A DNA stretch of 12,754 nt, taken from positions 1 to 12,754 of the forward strand of contig CALRBJ010000005.1 of the NCBI GenBank assembly GCA_943354205.1. The letters run 5' to 3'. Below the pieces are notes generated by a model. That model ran no database searches. It was not told where the DNA came from and worked only from the letters and a program-made list of their open reading frames with translations. Of this stretch, positions 1 to 5,988 are shown piece after piece. A program made the translations under genes and the position numbers. The DNA is from Candidatus Nomurabacteria bacterium (GTDB lineage Bacteria; Patescibacteriota; Minisyncoccia; Phycocordibacterales; UBA9973). The first letter of the stretch is position 1. Every line of letters starts with the position of its first letter.

Positions 1-1669
1 TGGTATCGCTTGGTCATTCAATAAGAATCTGGGGGCGAGCTTCCCAATCGTCCAAGGTGATGACACATCACAAGATTTAAATTTTTCAAAAACAATTGTC
101 GCTGGTCCAAGACTAAATATTCACACAAGCTATTCTCATAACGACGGACCAAAGTATACTTTTTTTGAGCTTATAGCGCCGACCCCTGTGGGTTCAGAAA
201 AAAAGGGGTTGCACAACCTAGCTTCTGATACTCAATACTATTACCAAATCTACAGCAAACACAACGACGGAACGCCAGACGAAGTTATATATAAGGGAAC
301 ATTTAAAACTCTAAAGGACTTACATACAGACCTGGCTGTTTCGTTGGATTCTTATACTAAAGACAGTGCAATTCTGAAAATAAAAACTCTATTAAATATC
401 GGCGCACCTGGAATCAGAATTTCATTTGAAAACATAAAAGAAGTGGATAGCGCCGGGCACAGCGTCGACACCGCGCCGACCAATACCTATTTCAAAACTT
501 TTGATATGAAATTCGGCGGTGAGGGAACTTATCCGGTCGTTTCAGGAACGACAAAATTAAAGCCCAATACGAAATACGACTTTACGGTAGTCAGCGAGAA
601 GCTGAAAAAAGAGGCGAACCATCAGGTCGTATCTTTGGGCCGCGGAGATTCAATACCTTTTTGTTTCCGCACAAAAAAGTCTGATGGCACTGGTGGTGGA
701 CAGAGCGACGATTGTAAAACAGGAGAGGCCACAGTGCCTGTGGATCCTATCGAAATATTTACTTACGACCCCACATATATCAGCACTGACCTTAGCAAGT
801 TTGTTTACCACCTTTTGGCGCCTTTGCCGGGGCTAACCCAGATCGATTTCGGTAATGGGGCAACCTTTTGGGACTATGCCATACGAATATTTAGAATGCT
901 AATTGGAGTGGCTGGAGTACTGGCTGTACTCATGATCGTGATCGGAGGCATAGAGTACATGACCGCCGAAGCCATGTCGAAGAAACAAGGGGGCAAGGAC
1001 CGCATCTGGGGCGCAGTACAGGGCCTCATACTAATCTTGGGCTCTTATGTGATCTTAAACACCATCAGCCCAAACCTTCTAAACCTCGATCTAAATATAA
1101 AAACCCAAGCCACGCTACTAGCACCGCTACCTATAACATATGAAGATAAAGCAAGCGCAACAGGAGTTGTCGGTCCAAATAACTGTGGAGATACTTTGAC
1201 TGCAGGGCAGGATTTATTGGCAGACACAGCCAAGTTTAAAGGCGATACAAGCGTGAGAGCATTCTTAAACCAAAAGAAGATAGACACATCCTATGGATCG
1301 ATTTGCAAAAAAGCAGGAGACCCTTCTTGTACCAGCTTCTTTGGATTAGATACTTCTGCTGTCGAAAAATTAAAAGCTGCATGTCCTTCGTGTGAAATAA
1401 AAATAACAGGTGGAACAGAGTGTTGGCTTCATGAGGGAGCAAATGCAAATACAGTTAAACTAAAAATGCACACCCCGGGTGGAACAACCTTAGATATGGA
1501 CAAAAACCCAAACAACGTTCCAAACCTAGTTACGTATGTTACAAGTGGAACAAAAAAGGTTTTAGCTTCGTGGGGTACTGCAAAAAATGTGCCTGTATAC
1601 GGAATCGGGGGCCTATGGTTTGTTGAAGAATCTAATCACTATCACTTTGACAATCGTGAGCCAAAGTAA
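1..1669 (+). CDS. Large surface protein, 3' part: FN3-like domains, T4SS-pilin-type two-helix module, M15-peptidase-like C-terminus
   Basis: The 5' end lies outside the window: the frame is open from base 2, giving 555 visible residues, so the GTG at 188 is not the real start. From the N-terminus there are two fibronectin-III/Ig-like stretches (Leu-x-x-x-Thr-x-Tyr patterns near 224-242 and 560-590), each ending in a Phe-x-Thr strand. At about 887-952 and 1004-1063 there are two hydrophobic helices with a GGIEYMTA turn and a short basic loop, the layout of the VirB2/TrbC-like 'T4SS pilin' family common in CPR genomes. The last ~160 residues (from 1181) hold six cysteines and a pattern like M15 D-Ala-D-Ala carboxypeptidases: ITGGTE, then HTPGGTTLDMD (His codon 1469), then NHYHFDNR (from 1634). 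The His-to-Asp spacing is longer than the usual HxxGxAxD, so activity is uncertain. It probably sits in the membrane with exported domains. The next gene starts 9 bp downstream. Confidence 0.8.
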   Translation, partial: GIAWSFNKNLGASFPIVQGDDTSQDLNFSKTIVAGPRLNIHTSYSHNDGPKYTFFELIAPTPVGSEKKGLHNLASDTQYYYQIYSKHNDGTPDEVIYKGTFKTLKDLHTDLAVSLDSYTKDSAILKIKTLLNIGAPGIRISFENIKEVDSAGHSVDTAPTNTYFKTFDMKFGGEGTYPVVSGTTKLKPNTKYDFTVVSEKLKKEANHQVVSLGRGDSIPFCFRTKKSDGTGGGQSDDCKTGEATVPVDPIEIFTYDPTYISTDLSKFVYHLLAPLPGLTQIDFGNGATFWDYAIRIFRMLIGVAGVLAVLMIVIGGIEYMTAEAMSKKQGGKDRIWGAVQGLILILGSYVILNTISPNLLNLDLNIKTQATLLAPLPITYEDKASATGVVGPNNCGDTLTAGQDLLADTAKFKGDTSVRAFLNQKKIDTSYGSICKKAGDPSCTSFFGLDTSAVEKLKAACPSCEIKITGGTECWLHEGANANTVKLKMHTPGGTTLDMDKNPNNVPNLVTYVTSGTKKVLASWGTAKNVPVYGIGGLWFVEESNHYHFDNREPK

Positions 1670-1678
1670 TAAAACATT

Positions 1679-3043
1679 ATGTCAAAACGAAAAATTATTT
1701 TAATAGGATCGATTGTGGTTATAGTGATAATCGCTTTTGTTGTGATTTCTCCTCTTTTGAAAAATAAGAATAGTGGGGGAGAGCAAAACACAAATCCATT
1801 AAAAAATTTATTTAATTTCGGCGGTGGAAATAATTCAAATAATCAGAACCCAGACACCAACAACCAGCCAAACCAGCCGACTGATCAGCCGACAACCACT
1901 ACAAACACATCCATCCCAAAACTCCGCCAAATCACCACCACACCGACCGCAGGAGCAGTGGCAGTACTACAGGATAGGCCTATCACCACACCCCCACCTA
2001 GCCTCCCCCTTAGCAATGGGGAGGTAAATGCGAAGAGTTCGAGTTCTTCCCTCACCCTTACTAAGGGGGAGGGTCAGGGTGGGGGTGCTAAATCCCCAGT
2101 AGCACCTAAAGTGCTCACTGAAAAATCTCTCTCTGTAGAGTGGGTAGAGAGTGCCACAGGGCATGTTTTTAGCTTGTTTATGGATAAAACCGAGCCAGAA
2201 GAAATGTCGAACACCACCATCCCCGGTATTCACGACGCGCACTTCGATGCGACGGGTGAAAATGTGGTTTTGAGGTATTTAAATGAAAACAATAGCATTG
2301 AAACATTTCTCGGGCATATAACAACCGAATTAAAAGGTATATTTCTCCCTTCAAACATTTACGATATTTCCGTCTCTCCAAAGGGCGACAAATTCTTTTA
2401 TTTGTTCAACCCTGTGGCCGACAGAACAGTGGGAATAATTTCGGACTTTACTGGAACTAAAAAATCTCAAGTTTTCGACTCTGTTTTTTCCGAATGGCTA
2501 TCGTCTTTCATATCTGAAAAGTCAATTCAAATCACAACAAAAGCCTCCTCTGACATAAATGGATACTCTTACTCCATAAACCCAACAACCAAGTCTTTCA
2601 CAAAGCTTTTAGGTGGAGTACCTGGTATGACGGCGCTCGCTTCTCCAGATGGCAAATATATCGTCTATAATCAAGGGTCAAAAAATAGAATGGGTTTGTA
2701 TCTACTTGACACAAAAACAAATGAATCGAAAGACCTACAGCTCTCCGGCGCCCCAGAAAAGTGCGTTTGGTCTAAAGACTCTCTCTATGTCTACTGTGCA
2801 GTGCCAAAGTTTTTGCCAAATGGAGAGTACCCGGATGTTTGGTACCAAGGACTGGTGAATTTTACCGATGAAATCTGGAAAATAAACATAAGCAACAACT
2901 TTTTTGAGCTTGTGCTAAAACCTTCCGAAATTACTGGGAAAAGCTTGGATATTATAAATATGTTTACCGACGCAGACCAAAAGTTTCTATTCTTTACAAA
3001 TAAAACAGACTCTACGCTGTGGAGTTTTGATTTGAGTGTTTAG
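1679..3043 (+). CDS. Membrane-anchored beta-propeller-like protein with repeat-encoded linker
   Basis: This 454-aa protein opens with MSKRK and a single hydrophobic helix (about residues 6-27), which should anchor it in the membrane with the rest outside. Residues ~30-80 are a low-complexity Asn/Gln/Pro/Thr linker. Residues 104-137 are encoded by a palindromic repeat. From ~145 to the end the protein looks like a TolB/WD40-type propeller: repeated short strands with phrases such as SPKGDKFFYLF and SPDGKYIVYN followed by LYLLDTKT. No enzyme motif is visible. It follows the pilin-like gene after 9 bp with no visible Shine-Dalgarno, so the two are probably cotranscribed and may act in the same surface structure (inference). 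Its last 32 bp overlap the 3' end of the convergent yidC. The fold assignment rests on sequence pattern only. Confidence 0.75.
   Translation: MSKRKIILIGSIVVIVIIAFVVISPLLKNKNSGGEQNTNPLKNLFNFGGGNNSNNQNPDTNNQPNQPTDQPTTTTNTSIPKLRQITTTPTAGAVAVLQDRPITTPPPSLPLSNGEVNAKSSSSSLTLTKGEGQGGGAKSPVAPKVLTEKSLSVEWVESATGHVFSLFMDKTEPEEMSNTTIPGIHDAHFDATGENVVLRYLNENNSIETFLGHITTELKGIFLPSNIYDISVSPKGDKFFYLFNPVADRTVGIISDFTGTKKSQVFDSVFSEWLSSFISEKSIQITTKASSDINGYSYSINPTTKSFTKLLGGVPGMTALASPDGKYIVYNQGSKNRMGLYLLDTKTNESKDLQLSGAPEKCVWSKDSLYVYCAVPKFLPNGEYPDVWYQGLVNFTDEIWKINISNNFFELVLKPSEITGKSLDIINMFTDADQKFLFFTNKTDSTLWSFDLSV
1989..2089. repeat. Palindromic repeat element inserted in frame within a coding sequence
   Basis: The ends are inverted copies: CACCCCCACC at 1989-1998 and GGTGGGGGTG at 2078-2087. 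Inside are two further palindromes, 2002-2024 (CCTCCCC pairing with GGGGAGG) and 2049-2073 (CCCTC-x-CCCTTA pairing with TAAGGG-x-GAGGG around a single C). The 1989-2087 block is 99 bp, exactly 33 codons, and adds no stop to the host gene. A relative with the same CTCCCCTTAG / CTAAGGGGAG core lies between genes at 12082-12156. Between the palindromes is a tandem GAGTTC hexamer (2035-2046). Confidence 0.75.
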
Positions 3044-3749
3044 TTATAAACTTTTTATTAAAATATCTCTGCTGAAATATTCCAAAAATATTACTGGTTA
3101 GCCAGTACAGGGCTATAGCAGAAGGCAGGCTGTATGATATAAATCCGATAAATATCGGTAGTACATACTTCATTTGAATAGATAGTGATTTCGACATCTG
3201 GTGTTGGAAAGAATTTTTGTCTACCCCAGCCCCTGTGTCGGCTTTTGGCATCAGTCGGCCTTGAATCATTTGGGACACCCCGACCAGTACGGCGAGGACC
3301 AAGCTCTTTCTACCCAAATCTATAATCCATAAAAAATTGCTGTTCACAGATATTGGGGCATGAACAAAAGGGTAGAGGGTGTTTTTGAAATCCAAACCAG
3401 AACGGAAAACCATATACAGACCGATGATTATCGGTATTTGAATCAAAATAGGCACAAACCCAGAAAATGGATTTATTTTGTTCTTTTTATAAAGCTCCAT
3501 GGTCTTTGTGGCCTGCTCTTTTTTATCGGGAAAATCTTTTTTTATTTGGGCAAGCTCTAGCGCAAGCTCTTTCATCTTTATCTGAGATATTGCAGACTTT
3601 TTAGAGCTTGGATAGAGAATTATTTTTACCAGCACCGTCAGCGCCACAATAGCAATCCCCAAGCTATGCGCGGGGGATATATTTACAAATATCGCCATCG
3701 CATTATAGAGGGGTTGATAAATTATTGCATTCCAAATTGTGTGAATCAT
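3012..3749 (-). CDS. yidC: Membrane protein insertase YidC/Oxa1 family
   Basis: This 245-aa protein inserts and helps fold membrane proteins, alone or with SecYEG. It has the short 'core' YidC layout without the large periplasmic domain of proteobacterial forms: a helix at ~28-46 (SLGIAIVALTVLVKIILYP), a charged cytoplasmic helical hairpin (~50-92, K-rich, with KKDFPDKKEQATKTMELYKK), then hydrophobic helices at ~98-115, ~138-158 and ~195-226 (LPSAIALYWLTSNIFGIFQQ, the usual C-terminal signature). There is no lipoprotein cysteine near the start. The position normally holding the conserved groove arginine appears to be Lys42. It is the third gene of rpmH-rnpA-yidC, 27 bp after rnpA, the classical order beside dnaA. 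The last 32 bp overlap the convergent propeller gene. Confidence 0.95.
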   Translation of the reverse strand: MIHTIWNAIIYQPLYNAMAIFVNISPAHSLGIAIVALTVLVKIILYPSSKKSAISQIKMKELALELAQIKKDFPDKKEQATKTMELYKKNKINPFSGFVPILIQIPIIIGLYMVFRSGLDFKNTLYPFVHAPISVNSNFLWIIDLGRKSLVLAVLVGVSQMIQGRLMPKADTGAGVDKNSFQHQMSKSLSIQMKYVLPIFIGFISYSLPSAIALYWLTSNIFGIFQQRYFNKKFITKHSNQNSTA

Positions 3750-3776
3750 AGCGCAATTTTACGCCAAATATGGCTT

Positions 3777-4118
3777 TTATGCTAATTTTGAAATAATATT
3801 TTCTAAATCTTTCTTTACTTCTATAAAACTAGCTGTTTTTATTTCTTTCTTTGCAAAAATCACTATTTTCATGTTTTTATGTTTAAATTTTTCAATAACA
3901 GAATATATTCGTCTTTTCCAAAGATTTCTGTCTGTCGCTTTTTTGACACAGGCTTTTGGAATCACCACAGAAGCGTGAAGGCTGGTGTCTTTAGTGTGGG
4001 CCATGCTTCCCAAGATGGGGGATGTGCGCACAGTTAAAAAATTTCCATGAAAAACACGCCCAAACCGTATGATTTGGGGCATTTCTTCTCTTTTTATCTT
4101 ATTTTTCTGGGCGAGCAT
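3777..4118 (-). CDS. rnpA: Ribonuclease P protein component
   Basis: This is the protein subunit of RNase P, which helps the catalytic RNA bind and cleave the 5' leader of pre-tRNAs. At 113 aa it is of usual length. It starts MLAQKNKIKR, as expected for the family, has the central strand segment FLTVRTSP, and carries the conserved basic 'RNR' helix as KKATDRNLWKRRIYSVIE (residues 59-76), followed by IVIFAKK. It lies between rpmH and yidC, 33 bp after rpmH, in the standard operon order. No Shine-Dalgarno is visible before the ATG; a 9-bp stem hairpin ends 5 nt upstream of the start and may influence its expression. Confidence 0.95.
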   Translation of the reverse strand: MLAQKNKIKREEMPQIIRFGRVFHGNFLTVRTSPILGSMAHTKDTSLHASVVIPKACVKKATDRNLWKRRIYSVIEKFKHKNMKIVIFAKKEIKTASFIEVKKDLENIISKLA

Positions 4119-4123
4119 GGTGG

Positions 4124-4145
4124 TGTTGTGCTACAAAGCACAACA
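4124..4145 (-). promoter_or_regulatory. Hairpin in the rpmH-rnpA spacer
   Basis: There is a perfect 9-bp inverted repeat, TGTTGTGCT / AGCACAACA, with a 4-nt loop. It fills most of the 33-bp gap and ends 5 nt before the rnpA ATG on the minus strand. No T-tract follows, so it is not an ordinary terminator. It could stabilise the abundant rpmH message or modulate rnpA translation; the function is inferred. Confidence 0.55.
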
Positions 4146-4151
4146 ATTAGG

Positions 4152-4286
4152 CTAAACGGCTAGCTTTTTTCGGCCTTTTTGGAGTCGGCGTTTTAGGACG
4201 TTTCGGCCAGTCTTAGACTTGCTTCGAACTAAAAAACCGTGGGTTTTTGCTCTTTTTCTTTTTTTAGGTTGGTATGTTTGAGACAT
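4152..4286 (-). CDS. rpmH: 50S ribosomal protein L34
   Basis: The gene encodes 44 residues, the normal length for L34, a small basic protein of the large ribosomal subunit. The protein begins MSQTYQPKKRKRAKTHGF and continues with LVRSKSKTGRNVLKRRLQKG and RKKLAV, matching the family pattern (TYQPS-x-x-K/R-R-x-x-x-HGF, then K-x-GR-x-VL-x-RRR-x-KGR). It is the first gene of the rpmH-rnpA-yidC operon and runs divergently from dnaA, the usual bacterial arrangement near the origin. No Shine-Dalgarno is seen; a -10-like hexamer sits 13 nt upstream of the ATG. Confidence 0.97.
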   Translation of the reverse strand: MSQTYQPKKRKRAKTHGFLVRSKSKTGRNVLKRRLQKGRKKLAV

Positions 4287-4299
4287 ATATGGGTAGTTT

Positions 4300-4305
4300 A
4301 TAATA
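4300..4305 (-). promoter_or_regulatory. Candidate -10 element for rpmH operon
   Basis: TATTAT on the minus strand lies 13 nt before the rpmH ATG, with an alternative TATAAA overlapping it. No good -35 is seen, although GTGACG lies about 19 nt further upstream. This would give a leader of roughly 7 nt. Confidence 0.4.
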
Positions 4306-4344
4306 AAACACAAAAAAAATCAATCGTCACTTGTCTTTGAATAT

Positions 4345-4364
4345 TTATTAACATATTATCAACA
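4345..4364 (+). promoter_or_regulatory. Two tandem DnaA-box-like 9-mers upstream of dnaA
   Basis: TTATTAACA (4345-4353) and TTATCAACA (4356-4364) are direct repeats 11 bp apart. Each differs from TTATNCACA only at position 6. They lie in the rpmH-dnaA spacer, where DnaA often binds to autoregulate or to assemble at the origin. Chance matches are possible in such A+T-rich DNA. Apart from these sites and the -10 boxes, nothing else is evident in the 140-bp spacer. Confidence 0.4.
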
Positions 4365-4408
4365 TGTTTAATACGAGTTTTGTGGTGAGTAATAATTTTT
4401 TTAGACAG

Positions 4409-4414
4409 TATAAT
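4409..4414 (+). promoter_or_regulatory. -10 element for dnaA
   Basis: A perfect TATAAT lies 12 nt before the chosen dnaA ATG (4427). It falls inside the possible N-terminal extension from the ATG at 4364, which argues for the downstream start. No clear -35 is visible at a 16-18 bp spacing. Confidence 0.5.
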
Positions 4415-4426
4415 GTTTTATATATT

Positions 4427-5788
4427 ATGACCGAAAACCAAACTCTTACACACAAAGAACTATGGGAAAACTGCCTCCGCGAGGTAGAAGAAAACCTTTC
4501 AAAGACAAATTTCAGTACTTGGTTTAAAAATACCTATATTTTAAAGGAGGATGGAGGCATGATCTACATCTCTGTGCCAAACGAATTCGTAAAAGATTGG
4601 TTAAACAACAAATATCACAAGCTTATTCTGCGTATACTGACTGGATACACCGAGACACTCCGGGGGGTAGAGTACATAGTCACAAAATATGACCCGAAAC
4701 CAAAGGAAGTGGAGGTTCTGCGCGCCCCGACCCCGGTAAAAGAGCTTCCTTTGTCTGATTTATATATAAACAAGGAGGACAACCTAAACCCAAGGTATGT
4801 TTTTGATACCTTCATCGTGGGTTCATTCAATGAATTGGCTTATGCTGCTTCTCAAGCCATAGTCCTAAAGCCTGGGGTGGCTTATAACCCATTCTTTGTA
4901 TATGGAGGCACTGGTCTCGGCAAGACCCACCTGATACAAGCCATAGGTAATGCTCTAAAAGCCAAATCTCCAGATAAAAAATTCCACTACACAACCCTCG
5001 AAAAATTCTCTACTGACTTTGTAAATTCAATGCAAAACAACAAAATAAACTCTTTCAGGGAAAAATATCGAAGATACGACACCATAATCATAGATGATAT
5101 CCAATTTATTGGCACAAAAGAAAAAACGCAAGACGAGCTTTTTCATCTTTTTAATAGTTTTTATGAAAATAATAAACAAATAATATTTTCTTCAGATAAG
5201 CATCCAAATTTTATTCCAAACCTAGAAGAACGATTAAAATCTAGATTTTCTTCTGGGATGATTGTGGATATATCAGAGCCAGAGTATGAATCCCGGGTAG
5301 CGATACTCAAATCTAAGTGTAAAGACCAATCCATTGTGATCGGTGACGACATTTTAAGCTATGTAGCATCAGTCATACCTGGAAATGTCCGTGAATTAGA
5401 GGGAAGCTTAAACGCCATTGTTTGCCAGGTACAACTAAAAAACAGGGAATTATCGTTGGCAGAGGTAAAGGGTTTAATAAAAAACAACATAAAACCCAAG
5501 AAGAATGTTTCTATTAAGGAAATGGTAAAGATCGTTAGTGACTTTTATAATATAGAAGAGGCTCAAATATATGAAAAAATAAGGAGAAAGGAGATTGTTA
5601 GAGCCCGCCAGGTGATCATGTATATACTACGAGAAGATTTTAATGTTTCATACCCTTTGATCGGTGCAAAGCTTGGTGGTAAAGACCATACCACTGTAAT
5701 ACACTCTTGCTTAAAGATAAAAGCTGACCTAAAGAATGATCCTATTTTAGTGGAAGAATTGGATAGGATTAGAATAATGTTCAAGTGA
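4427..5788 (+). CDS. dnaA: Chromosomal replication initiator DnaA
   Basis: The 453-aa AAA+ ATPase binds DnaA boxes and melts the origin. Domain I is at ~1-85 (ELWENCL, then FSTWFKNTYI), followed by a short linker. The AAA+ domain begins near NPRYVFDTFIVG; Walker A is GGTGLGKT (160-167), Walker B IIIDD (220-224), and the arginine-finger region LEERLKSRF (266-274). Domain IV has RRKEIVRARQV (386-396) and the DnaA signature GGKDHTTVIH (417-426). I chose the ATG at 4427 because MTENQTLTHKELWENCL fits the family start, and the 21 extra residues from the ATG at 4364 are unlike domain I and contain the TATAAT. Length is normal. It stops at TGA, so UGA is a stop here. It is divergent from rpmH and 200 bp before dnaN. 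Confidence 0.97.
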   Translation: MTENQTLTHKELWENCLREVEENLSKTNFSTWFKNTYILKEDGGMIYISVPNEFVKDWLNNKYHKLILRILTGYTETLRGVEYIVTKYDPKPKEVEVLRAPTPVKELPLSDLYINKEDNLNPRYVFDTFIVGSFNELAYAASQAIVLKPGVAYNPFFVYGGTGLGKTHLIQAIGNALKAKSPDKKFHYTTLEKFSTDFVNSMQNNKINSFREKYRRYDTIIIDDIQFIGTKEKTQDELFHLFNSFYENNKQIIFSSDKHPNFIPNLEERLKSRFSSGMIVDISEPEYESRVAILKSKCKDQSIVIGDDILSYVASVIPGNVRELEGSLNAIVCQVQLKNRELSLAEVKGLIKNNIKPKKNVSIKEMVKIVSDFYNIEEAQIYEKIRRKEIVRARQVIMYILREDFNVSYPLIGAKLGGKDHTTVIHSCLKIKADLKNDPILVEELDRIRIMFK

Positions 5789-5832
5789 ATAAGCTGGGGA
5801 AATAGCAGGAGAAAGTGGTTGAATAATTAAGG

Positions 5833-5860
5833 ATTATAAATTATAAATTAAAAATTAAAT
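5833..5860 (+). repeat. Four tandem A+T-only 7-mers
   Basis: ATTATAA, ATTATAA, ATTAAAA and ATTAAAT run head to tail without gaps. This is a plausible DNA-unwinding element about 77 bp before the DnaA-box pair. It could also be ordinary low-complexity spacer. Confidence 0.5.
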
Positions 5861-5936
5861 TTTTTATGAAAAATAATTCACAGCCCAAAAATGTTTTAGT
5901 ATAAAAAATATGTATATAAATAAATAATAAATTATT

Positions 5937-5953
5937 TTATCCCCATATCCACA
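5937..5953 (+). promoter_or_regulatory. Overlapping pair of DnaA-box-like sites
   Basis: TTATCCCCA (5937-5945) and ATATCCACA (5945-5953) each differ from the TTATCCACA consensus at one base and share one base, in the same orientation. They are the most G+C-rich stretch of the spacer and lie 35 bp before the dnaN start. Confidence 0.45.
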
Positions 5954-5988
5954 GCACTATATTGAATTAATTAATTTAAATAAAAAAA

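Larger units (their letters stand above)
5789..5988. other. Candidate oriC in the dnaA-dnaN spacer
   Basis: This 200-bp non-coding spacer is very A+T-rich. It holds four tandem 7-mers (5833-5860), a weak DnaA-box-like TAATTCACA (5874-5882) and a pair of overlapping near-consensus boxes just upstream of dnaN (5937-5953). The dnaA-dnaN spacer is the origin in many bacteria. No exact TTATCCACA is present, so the call rests on location plus near matches. No hairpin terminator is evident after dnaA. Confidence 0.5.

Noticed and set aside
188..190. GTG as the start of the first gene
   Set aside because: The frame is open back to base 2 and encodes domain-like sequence, so the true start is outside the window.
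1989..2089. CRISPR or rho-independent terminator in the propeller gene
   Set aside because: There are no regularly spaced repeats and no T-tract, and the reading frame continues straight through.
1967..2242. 91-aa minus-strand open frame over the intragenic palindrome
   Set aside because: It is antisense to a well-supported gene, and its PTLTLPLSKGEG-type peptide simply reads the palindrome.
3360..3560. 66-aa plus-strand frame
   Set aside because: It is antisense to yidC and has no independent support.
4364..4366. Upstream ATG for dnaA
   Set aside because: The 21 added residues are unlike DnaA domain I and contain the TATAAT promoter box; ATG 4427 fits the family.
5786..5788. Recoded UGA (genetic code 25)
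   Set aside because: TGA is the natural dnaA stop at the expected protein end, and no frame here needs TGA read as an amino acid.
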